Below are positions 1-5,258 of a stretch of DNA of 5,258 nucleotides, piece by piece; the first letter of the stretch is position 1, and every line of letters begins with the position of its first letter. The stretch comes from Tannerella sp. (GTDB lineage: Bacteria; Bacteroidota; Bacteroidia; Bacteroidales; Tannerellaceae): NCBI GenBank assembly GCA_031260095.1, contig JAIRKN010000159.1, positions 1-5,258 of the forward strand, in the 5' to 3' direction. The notes below the pieces were generated by a model, which had not been told where the DNA came from, made no database searches, and saw nothing but the letters and a program-made list of their open reading frames with translations. The translations under genes were made by a program, and so were the position numbers.

Positions 1-62
1 TTATGCTCACGAAAAAAGGACATGCAAGCTTCGATGAGCTGCGTGATTGATAATTCTTTCAT
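1..62 (-). CDS. 5' end of an unidentified gene, cut by the window edge
   Basis: An ATG at 62-60 on the minus strand opens a frame with no stop up to the left edge, giving 20 codons that begin MKELSITQLIEAC and end FFREH. The leader just before the ATG is A-rich (GTAGAA), which is normal for Bacteroidetes, where Shine-Dalgarno sequences are usually absent. A promoter-like TTTG and AT-rich -7 box lie 40-70 nt upstream, overlapping a perfect inverted repeat. The fragment is too short to assign a family. The amphipathic start (LIEACMSFF) loosely recalls the N-terminal helix of tyrosine recombinases, but that is only an impression. The gene is divergent from guaB and lies in the same direction as the DUF3873-like frame. 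Confidence 0.5.
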   Translation of the reverse strand, partial: MKELSITQLIEACMSFFREH

Positions 63-66
63 TTCT

Positions 67-111
67 ACGTTATTTTAAATTAAAGGCAATATCGCCTACT
101 TAAAATAACGT
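67..111. repeat. Perfect 12-bp inverted repeat with a nested palindrome, operator-like
   Basis: The arms ACGTTATTTTAA (67-78) and TTAAAATAACGT (100-111) are exact reverse complements, separated by 21 nt. Within the spacer, GGCAATATCGCC (85-96) is itself a near-perfect palindrome with a single mismatched pair. The structure ends 5 nt upstream of the ATG at 62 and covers the putative -7 box of that gene. This could be an operator for a dimeric regulator, or an RNA hairpin in the leader of the minus-strand gene. A terminator is less likely, because the stem is AT-rich and is not followed by a U-run in either direction. Confidence 0.6.
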
Positions 112-132
112 TATGGAAACATATTATGCAAA
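100..132 (-). promoter_or_regulatory. Putative promoter of the minus-strand gene starting at 62
   Basis: On the minus strand, TTTG (132-129) is followed after 21 nt by TATTTTAA (107-100). The Bacteroidetes consensus is TTTG, 19-21 nt, TAnnTTTG. The -33 box is perfect and the -7 box matches four of its six defined positions. The expected transcription start would fall around 90-95, inside the palindromic spacer, leaving a leader of about 30 nt. The -7 box lies inside one arm of the inverted repeat, so a protein bound there would block RNA polymerase. This is a pattern match only. Confidence 0.33.
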
Positions 133-180
133 GCTTCAATTTTATTGCATTGAAAGTTACTTGTTTGAAGTATATTTATA

Positions 181-429
181 TCAATCACTTTCCATAATTA
201 CATTCTTTTCATAAAAAAGGTTGCCTCTTTTGTCCCGGTAATCGTATTGATAAAACACGGTGTTCGAACGGTGTGCCGGACGGAAGGTCGTGTAATTTTC
301 TTTGCCAGCCCTGCAAACGGAACAGCCGTTTAAAACGGATTCCTCTTTTCGTTTACGGGGTACTTTCCGTCCGTGAAGGGGTGAGACTTTATTTTTATCG
401 GGCGCGTTTGGAATACCCAAGTTTTTCAT
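181..429 (-). CDS. DUF3873-like small protein, probably a truncated remnant
   Basis: This is an 82-aa frame from an ATG at 429; a TTG at 468 would add 13 residues. Residues 34-72 carry NGCSVC, then AGKENYTTFRPAHR, then FYQYDYR and GNLF. This pattern is what I recall of DUF3873, a small family of unknown function in Bacteroides and on its conjugative elements. Known members start near the NG motif and continue after the GxLF position with a conserved Glu/Arg/Lys-rich helix. Here there is an unrelated basic N-terminal stretch (PLHGRKVPRKRKEE) and, after residue 72, only ten unrelated residues before TGA. The other two frames after the break do not restore the helix. The guaB promoter and leader overlap its 5' end. 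I infer a decayed piece of a mobile element, though an expressed short protein is not excluded. The family assignment is from memory. Confidence 0.45.
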   Translation of the reverse strand: MKNLGIPNAPDKNKVSPLHGRKVPRKRKEESVLNGCSVCRAGKENYTTFRPAHRSNTVFYQYDYRDKRGNLFYEKNVIMESD

Positions 430-438
430 GTAATTTTG
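407..438 (+). promoter_or_regulatory. guaB promoter, Bacteroidetes sigma type
   Basis: TTTG at 407-410, a 20-nt spacer and TAATTTTG at 431-438 match the Bacteroidetes housekeeping consensus (TTTG, 19-21 nt, TAnnTTTG) at every defined position. The expected transcription start is near 443-446, giving a leader of about 25-28 nt before the guaB ATG at 471. The leader is A/T-rich with no Shine-Dalgarno sequence and no room for a purine riboswitch. This promoter probably drives the guaB-uup-oxidoreductase unit. It sits inside the 5' part of the antisense DUF3873-like frame. Confidence 0.75.
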
Positions 439-470
439 CACGCAGTTATTTCTGAAAAATATGATCAATT

Positions 471-1964
471 ATGGCTAATTATTTGAATGATGTATCCAGA
501 ACTTTTGGGGAATATTTGTTGATCCCCGGCCTTACAACAAAGCAATGTATCCCAACGAATGTATCGTTAAAAACTCCCCTTGTGAAATTCAAGAAAGATG
601 AGAACCCGGCGATAAGCCTTAATATACCGTTTGTTTCGGCTATTATGCAGGCGGTTTCAGGACCGGATCTGGCCATAGAACTGGCACGCAACGGAGGGCT
701 TTCGTTTCTGTTCGGTTCACAGTCGATCGCAAGTCAGGTTGATATGGTGCGCAAGGTGAAAAAATTCAAGGCAGGATTTGTGGTCAGTGATTCCAATCTG
801 ACGCCGGAAAATACGTTGGCCGACGTGATCAACCTTGTCAGAAAAACAAATCATTCCACAATCGGCATAACAGACGACGGCCACCCTAACGGCAAACTGC
901 TGGGAATCGTAACCAGCCGCGATTACCGGATAGAAAGGGACGATCCGAAAATGAAGGTCAGTGATTTTATGACGCCTTTTGACAAACTGATCTTCGGGAT
1001 GTCAGGCATAAGTCTGAGCGAGGCGAATCAAATCCTGTGGGAAAATAAACTAAACACGCTTCCGATCATTGACGAAGACCGGAATTTGATCTACTTTGTG
1101 TTCCGTAAAGATTATGACAGCCATCGCGAAAACCCGTGCGAGCTATCGGATGCAAATAAAAAACTGATTGTTGGCGCCGGTATTAATACGCGTGATTATA
1201 AAGAGCGTGTCCCGACCCTGATCGAAGCGGGCGTAGACGTTCTGTGTATTGATTCTTCGGACGGATATTCGGATTGGCAGGGGGAAACGCTCCACTGGAT
1301 AAAGGCCCATTACGGCGACAAGATACCGGTGGGCGCGGGGAATGTCGTCGACGGAGAAGGCTTCCGTTACCTGACGGATGCCGGCGCTGATTTTGTGAAG
1401 GTCGGTATTGGCGGCGGATCTATCTGTATCACACGTGAACAGAAAGGGATCGGACGCGGTCAGGCGACCGCATTGATGGATGTGGCCAATACGCGCGACC
1501 AATACATGCGGGAAAAGGGTGTTTATGTCCCTATTTGCAGCGACGGCGGCCTCGTCCACGATTATCACATGGCGCTGGCATTGGCTATGGGGGCCGACTT
1601 CCTGATGATGGGGCGTTATTTTGCACGATTCGACGAATCGCCGACAAAAGTACTGCGTGTCGGTAATAATTATGTAAAGGAATATTGGGGAGAAGGGTCT
1701 AATCGCGCCCAGAACTGGCAGCGTTACGATATGGGAGGGAACGAATCCCTGAAATTTGAAGAAGGGGTGGACAGTTATGTCCCTTATGCCGGGAAGATGA
1801 AAGACAATCTGGATGTTACATTGGGTAAGATAAAAGCGACGATGTGCAGTTGTGGGGCAACAACGATCGGCGACCTGCAAAAAAATGCGAAGATTACGCT
1901 CGTATCCTCCACCAGTATCGTAGAAGGCGGAGCGCACGACGTGATCCTGAAAGACCAGGGATAA
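471..1964 (+). CDS. guaB: IMP dehydrogenase, Tritrichomonas-type subclass
   Basis: This 497-aa cytoplasmic enzyme oxidises IMP to XMP with NAD+, the committed step of GTP synthesis; it is normally a tetramer. A TIM barrel (about 1-100 and 221-497) is split by two CBS domains (about 102-220). Visible functional residues are Asp261 (CIDSSDG), the cation and catalytic loop [11 protein letters not shown] with Cys319, Asp358 (CSDGG), the mobile-flap pair Arg418-Tyr419 (NWQRYD), Glu431 and the C-terminal cation-site Glu485-Gly-Gly. I recall the same residues at the same numbers in Tritrichomonas foetus IMPDH, and much of the intervening sequence also agrees (for example [33 protein letters not shown]). 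Lys310 and Glu431 are the residues linked to weak mycophenolic acid binding in that enzyme. The ATG at 471 is chosen because it follows a consensus promoter by about 30 nt and the N-terminus aligns with the family. It is the first gene of a probable three-gene operon. Confidence 0.97.
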   Translation: MANYLNDVSRTFGEYLLIPGLTTKQCIPTNVSLKTPLVKFKKDENPAISLNIPFVSAIMQAVSGPDLAIELARNGGLSFLFGSQSIASQVDMVRKVKKFKAGFVVSDSNLTPENTLADVINLVRKTNHSTIGITDDGHPNGKLLGIVTSRDYRIERDDPKMKVSDFMTPFDKLIFGMSGISLSEANQILWENKLNTLPIIDEDRNLIYFVFRKDYDSHRENPCELSDANKKLIVGAGINTRDYKERVPTLIEAGVDVLCIDSSDGYSDWQGETLHWIKAHYGDKIPVGAGNVVDGEGFRYLTDAGADFVKVGIGGGSICITREQKGIGRGQATALMDVANTRDQYMREKGVYVPICSDGGLVHDYHMALALAMGADFLMMGRYFARFDESPTKVLRVGNNYVKEYWGEGSNRAQNWQRYDMGGNESLKFEEGVDSYVPYAGKMKDNLDVTLGKIKATMCSCGATTIGDLQKNAKITLVSSTSIVEGGAHDVILKDQG

Positions 1965-1993
1965 CGATTGTCAATCCGCGAACAACGCACAGA

Positions 1994-3883
1994 ATGGTAA
2001 GTCTTCTGCAAATAGACCACCTGACAAAACGCTTCGGCGACCTTGTCCTCTACGAGAACATCTCATTCGGTGTGGCCCAGGGACAGAAAACCGGACTCAT
2101 CGCACGGAATGGAGCCGGTAAAACTACACTACTGAATATAATAAGCGGAAAAGAAAGCGCCGACGAGGGGGACGTTGTCTTTCGTAATGATCTGCGTGTC
2201 GGTTATCTGGAACAATCGCCCGCATACCCCGAAGGACTGACGGTCTTACAAGCCTGCTTTTATTCCCAAAGTGAACTCGTCCTCCTGATCGCTGATTATG
2301 AGGCCGCGTTGCTTTCAAATGATACGAAGGCCCTGGAAACGCTTATCCCACGCATGGAACAGGAAAAAGCATGGGATTATGAGCGGAAAGCCAAACAGAT
2401 CCTTACACAATTGAAGATAAAAGATTTCGACCGGAAGGTAGAAACGCTTTCCGGCGGACAGTTAAAACGGGTCGCCCTGGCCAATGTGCTGATACCGGAA
2501 CCGGAACTGGTCTTACTGGATGAACCTACCAATCACCTGGATCTGGAAACGATCGAATGGCTGGAAGGTTATCTGAAACGTTCGAATATCAGCCTGCTCA
2601 TGATAACGCACGATCGCTATTTTCTGGATGAAGTATGCAATGAAATCATCGAGATTGATAATAAGCAACTCTACTCCTGCAAAGGAAATTACAGCTATTT
2701 TTTAGATAAACGGGCGGAACGCATGGAGGCGGCACAGGCTGCCATTGATCACGCAAACAACCTGCTGCGCAAGGAACTGGACTGGATGCGCCGTCAGCCG
2801 CAGGCACGCGCTACGAAAGCAAAATACCGCATAAATGCGTTTTATGAACTCGAAAAGAAAGCCGGACAACGGCAGGAAGAAGGGAATGTCAACCTGAATG
2901 TGAAAGCTTCCTATATAGGTTCCAAGATATTCGAAGCCGGACATGTATGTAAAAGTTTCGGAAACGTCCGGATCCTGAATGATTTCAATTATGTCTTCTC
3001 AAGGTATGAGAAACTCGGTATAGTAGGAGATAACGGCGTTGGGAAATCTACCTTCATTAAACTGTTGATGGGAGAAATCCCGCCCGACAGCGGCGGCTTT
3101 ACTATTGGTGAAACGGTGCGTTTCGGCTATTATAGTCAGGACGGACTGCCGTTTGACGAAAAGATGAAAGTCATTGATGTCGTACAGGATATTGCGGAAT
3201 ACATCACATTAGGCAACGGAAAATCGTTAAGCGTATCGCAGTTCCTCAACTACTTTCTTTTCACGCCGGAAAAGCAGCATCACTTTGTTCACAAACTAAG
3301 CGGAGGAGAAAAAAGACGGCTTTACCTGTGCACGATATTGATGAGTAATCCGAATTTCCTTGTACTTGACGAACCTACCAACGATCTGGATATCGTCACG
3401 CTAAACGTACTGGAGGACTATCTGGCAAATTTCAAAGGATGCGTCATTGTCATCTCGCACGACCGGTATTTTATGGATAAAGTGGTAGATCACCTGTTTG
3501 TCTTTCACGGTCATGCGGATATTCGGGATTTTCCGGGCAATTATACACAATACCGCTTGTGGAAAACACAACAGGAGAGATCCGGCGGCAAACAGGGAAA
3601 CCCGTCTTCCGGAGGAGCGCCCGGTCAACCGGCGGCAACCGGCGGCAAACCGGCTTATCGCCCACCCTTCGGCAAAAAGAAACTCAGTTATAAAGAACAA
3701 AAGGAATTAGAAGCATTGGAGGAAGAAATACCGACGCTCGAAGATAAAAAAAGCGCCATAGAGGAAGCGCTGAATAGCGGGACACTGTCAATAGAGGAAT
3801 TAAACAGGCAATCGGCGCGCATCGGAGAGTTAATGGAAGAAATCGACGAAAAAACAATGCGATGGCTTGAATTAAGCGAATAA
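1994..3883 (+). CDS. uup: ABC-F family ATPase, Uup type
   Basis: A 629-aa soluble protein with two ATP-binding cassettes and no membrane segments. Cassette 1 has Walker A ARNGAGKTT (37-45), signature LSGGQ (152-156), Walker B ending DEPTNHLD with catalytic Glu177, and switch His206. Cassette 2 has GDNGVGKST (345-353), LSGGE (435-439), DEPTNDLD with Glu460, and His489. A charged inter-cassette linker lies at about 240-305. A Gly/Pro-rich hinge (about 530-560) leads to a charged coiled coil (563-629) like the C-terminal domain of Uup, which binds nucleic acid. ABC-F proteins work at the ribosomal E site; Uup is also linked to DNA recombination intermediates and transposon excision. The coiled coil and short linker favour Uup over an antibiotic-resistance ABC-F. 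The frame is open back to 1844, but that part overlaps guaB and is not ABC-like, so the ATG at 1994, directly before SLLQIDHLTKRFG, is the start. It lies 29 nt after guaB with no Shine-Dalgarno. Confidence 0.93.
   Translation: MVSLLQIDHLTKRFGDLVLYENISFGVAQGQKTGLIARNGAGKTTLLNIISGKESADEGDVVFRNDLRVGYLEQSPAYPEGLTVLQACFYSQSELVLLIADYEAALLSNDTKALETLIPRMEQEKAWDYERKAKQILTQLKIKDFDRKVETLSGGQLKRVALANVLIPEPELVLLDEPTNHLDLETIEWLEGYLKRSNISLLMITHDRYFLDEVCNEIIEIDNKQLYSCKGNYSYFLDKRAERMEAAQAAIDHANNLLRKELDWMRRQPQARATKAKYRINAFYELEKKAGQRQEEGNVNLNVKASYIGSKIFEAGHVCKSFGNVRILNDFNYVFSRYEKLGIVGDNGVGKSTFIKLLMGEIPPDSGGFTIGETVRFGYYSQDGLPFDEKMKVIDVVQDIAEYITLGNGKSLSVSQFLNYFLFTPEKQHHFVHKLSGGEKRRLYLCTILMSNPNFLVLDEPTNDLDIVTLNVLEDYLANFKGCVIVISHDRYFMDKVVDHLFVFHGHADIRDFPGNYTQYRLWKTQQERSGGKQGNPSSGGAPGQPAATGGKPAYRPPFGKKKLSYKEQKELEALEEEIPTLEDKKSAIEEALNSGTLSIEELNRQSARIGELMEEIDEKTMRWLELSE
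3627..3654 (+). repeat. Tandem 10-bp repeat in the uup hinge
   Basis: AACCGGCGGC occurs twice back to back (3627-3636 and 3637-3646), followed by the partial copy AAACCGGC (3647-3654). A related CCGGCGGCAAA is found at 3582-3592. The repeat encodes part of the flexible Gly/Pro linker between the second ATPase cassette and the C-terminal coiled coil. Because the unit is 10 bp, gain or loss of one copy would shift the reading frame and remove the coiled coil while leaving both ATPase domains intact. Confidence 0.7.
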
Positions 3884-3901
3884 CACGAAAGATTCATTAA
3901 T

Positions 3902-4897
3902 ATGCAAAAAATACGGTTTGGCGTTGTAGGAACGAATTTTATTACCGGCTGGGTCATCGAAGGAGGGCGTGAAGATAAACGATTTGAGTTATCAGCCGTT
4001 TATTCGCGTTCGGAAGATACGGCCCGTCTGTTTGCCGCGAAGTATGCGATCCCTCATCTGTTCACTTCATTGGAAGAAATGGCGGCAAGCCCGCTCATCG
4101 ACGCCGTATACATAGCCTCCCCTAACGCTTTTCATGCAACACAAAGCATTCTTTGTATGCGGCATGGGAAGCATGTGCTATGCGAAAAGGCTTTTGCTTC
4201 CAATGCCCATGAAGTGAAATGTATGATAGAAACCGCCCGGCAACACCGTGTTGTACTGATGGAGGCCATGAAACCGACATTAACGCCCGGATTCCGCGCC
4301 ATACGCGAGTCATTGCACAAGATAGGCACCGTACGCCGTTACTTTTCCTGCTATTGCCAGTATTCATCGCGTTATGACAAACTGAAAGAAGGGATTGTGC
4401 TAAACGCTTTTAACCCTGCGCTTAGTAATGGCGCAACGATGGATATCGGCGTTTACACGATCTACCCGATGACGGTTCTTTTCGGCCGGCCGAAAACGAT
4501 TCATGCCACAGGGTTAAAGTTGTCAAGCGGTACGGACGGACAGGCAGCGGTTCACTTCACATACGACAACGGACTTATTGCTACCGTCCTGTACGGAAAA
4601 ATAGCAGATTCCACCCTACCGACCGAGATACAGGGCGAACAGGGGACGATTCTATCCGATCGCATTAATATCATAGGGCGTGTATCCCTTATTCACCGGA
4701 AAGGCGCTACGGAAAACCTGCACTTCCAAACCGAACACAACGAATATTACTACGAAATAGCCGAATTCATTGACGTTATCCTGTCGGACCGGAAAGAATC
4801 GACCGTGAACAGCCTGAATAATTCCCTGATCACAATAGAGATCTTAGATGAAATACGCCGTCAGCTAACCGTAAGTTTCCCTGCGGACAAAAATTAA
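3902..4897 (+). CDS. Gfo/Idh/MocA family NAD(P)-dependent oxidoreductase
   Basis: This 331-aa cytoplasmic protein has the usual length for the family, whose members oxidise or reduce sugars, inositols and related alcohols. The N-terminal Rossmann fold starts at residue 4 with the dinucleotide loop GVVGTNFI (Gly7, Gly10), followed by strand SAVYSR, the AVYIASPNAFH segment (68-78) and the catalytic Glu95-Lys96 in LCEKAFASN. The C-terminal alpha/beta domain has SNGATMDIGVYTIYP (175-189), equivalent to the G-G-x-x-x-D-x-G-x-H/Y motif, with Asp181 and Tyr185. Tyr at the last position, rather than His, is like the glucose-fructose oxidoreductase and dihydrodiol dehydrogenase branch. The Pro usually following Glu-Lys is Ala. 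The substrate cannot be deduced. The ATG at 3902 lies 18 nt after uup, so cotranscription is likely. No terminator hairpin is visible after the stop. Confidence 0.9.
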   Translation: MQKIRFGVVGTNFITGWVIEGGREDKRFELSAVYSRSEDTARLFAAKYAIPHLFTSLEEMAASPLIDAVYIASPNAFHATQSILCMRHGKHVLCEKAFASNAHEVKCMIETARQHRVVLMEAMKPTLTPGFRAIRESLHKIGTVRRYFSCYCQYSSRYDKLKEGIVLNAFNPALSNGATMDIGVYTIYPMTVLFGRPKTIHATGLKLSSGTDGQAAVHFTYDNGLIATVLYGKIADSTLPTEIQGEQGTILSDRINIIGRVSLIHRKGATENLHFQTEHNEYYYEIAEFIDVILSDRKESTVNSLNNSLITIEILDEIRRQLTVSFPADKN

Positions 4898-4907
4898 ATC
4901 CCGATTG

Positions 4908-5258
4908 CTATTTCTCAACAAAGACTAACGTCGGATCCAGCGGATAACGTCCGAAATCTTTTCCGTAGATAGCCAGTCCGCCGTTTACGCCTTCGGGCGT
5001 TTCGAAACGAATCCGGATGTCCTGTCCTTCGGTCAGCGCCGCAAGCGGAATCTGCGTTTTGATTAGATAACCGTAAGAACCGGCTTCGTGCAGCCGTTTG
5101 TTACGCGGCTGCGCGAACCATGACAGCGCCCCGCGATGATCGGCCGGGTCGTCCGGCAACCAGGCGTCGCCACACGCTTTCCCATTGACGTAAATTTTCA
5201 CATACGAGGGGAATGTCTGCATGTCGGTCATCGGATAGGCATTCCTGTTCTTTGACGG
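4908..5258 (-). CDS. C-terminal part of a large unidentified protein, possibly carbohydrate-active
   Basis: The last 116 codons of a minus-strand gene end at TAG 4910-4908. The frame has no stop up to the right edge, so the ATG codons at 5231 and 5222 are probably internal and the gene starts outside the window. The visible part alternates short hydrophobic strands with turns (YVKIYVNG, YGYLIKTQIPL, DIRIRFETPEG, GGLAIYG) and ends FGRYPLDPTLVFVEK, consistent with a beta-sandwich domain. Such C-terminal modules occur in large exported Bacteroidetes glycoside hydrolases, and the RYPLDPT ending recalls DUF4450-type enzymes, but I cannot confirm this. It converges on the oxidoreductase gene with a 10-nt gap, so it is a separate transcription unit. 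Confidence 0.8.
   Translation of the reverse strand, partial: PSKNRNAYPMTDMQTFPSYVKIYVNGKACGDAWLPDDPADHRGALSWFAQPRNKRLHEAGSYGYLIKTQIPLAALTEGQDIRIRFETPEGVNGGLAIYGKDFGRYPLDPTLVFVEK

Noticed and set aside
135..154. Hairpin TTCAAT/ATTGAA as a terminator for the minus-strand frame
   Set aside because: The stem is only 6 bp, AT-rich, and has no T-run after it on either strand.
149..178. Plus-strand promoter-like ATTG, 18 nt, TATATTTA
   Set aside because: Both boxes are imperfect, the spacer is short, and it lies almost 300 nt from guaB with a far better promoter at 407-438 in between.
315..338. Clustered AAACGG/CCGTTT inverted repeats
   Set aside because: They are short, lie within the conserved DUF3873-like core (VLNGCSVC region), and are probably a by-product of its codons.
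277..373. CGGACGGAA and TTCCGTCCG inverted pair 79 nt apart
   Set aside because: Nine-bp arms with a long spacer inside an open frame; no target duplication or transposon-end features accompany them.
273..455. 60-codon plus-strand frame opposite the DUF3873-like frame
   Set aside because: Its composition looks like the complement of the minus-strand frame, with no family motif, and it runs through the guaB promoter.
1143..1937. 264-codon minus-strand open frame inside guaB
   Set aside because: It is a codon-bias shadow of guaB: no recognisable motif and full overlap with a strongly conserved enzyme.
1844..1993. 50-codon in-frame extension of the ABC-F gene upstream of the ATG at 1994
   Set aside because: It overlaps the end of guaB in another frame, is Arg-rich and unlike any ABC-F N-terminus; the family sequence starts right after the ATG at 1994.

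Overview
The window looks chromosomal and comes from a member of the Bacteroidetes, probably Bacteroidales. Three things support this: a promoter in front of the first large gene that fits the Bacteroidetes sigma consensus (TTTG, 20 nt, TAATTTTG); A-rich gene leaders without Shine-Dalgarno sequences; and a small antisense reading frame resembling the DUF3873 proteins of Bacteroides mobile elements. Genus cannot be fixed from the sequence.

Layout. Positions 1-470 are mostly non-coding or degenerate. A minus-strand gene starts at 62 and leaves the window on the left, with a perfect 12-bp inverted repeat (67-78/100-111) over its presumed promoter and leader. Next is the minus-strand DUF3873-like frame (181-429), whose C-terminal part appears to be missing. 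The promoter of the next gene overlaps the 5' end of this frame. From 471 to 4897 three plus-strand genes lie close together (gaps of 29 and 18 nt) and probably form one operon: guaB (IMP dehydrogenase), a Uup-type ABC-F ATPase, and a Gfo/Idh/MocA-family NAD(P)-dependent oxidoreductase. A convergent minus-strand gene follows after 10 nt. Only its C-terminal 116 codons are present (4908-5258).

Function. GuaB makes the committed step of GTP synthesis. Uup-type ABC-F proteins act on ribosomes or on DNA intermediates. The oxidoreductase substrate is unknown. The grouping is most simply read as housekeeping genes sharing a promoter rather than as a dedicated pathway. The most notable gene is guaB: from memory it belongs to the unusual IMPDH subclass that includes the enzyme of the protozoan Tritrichomonas foetus, with all the catalytic residues I checked at the same residue numbers. 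I see no RNA genes, CRISPR array, complete insertion sequence or clear terminator, and no convincing new multi-gene system.
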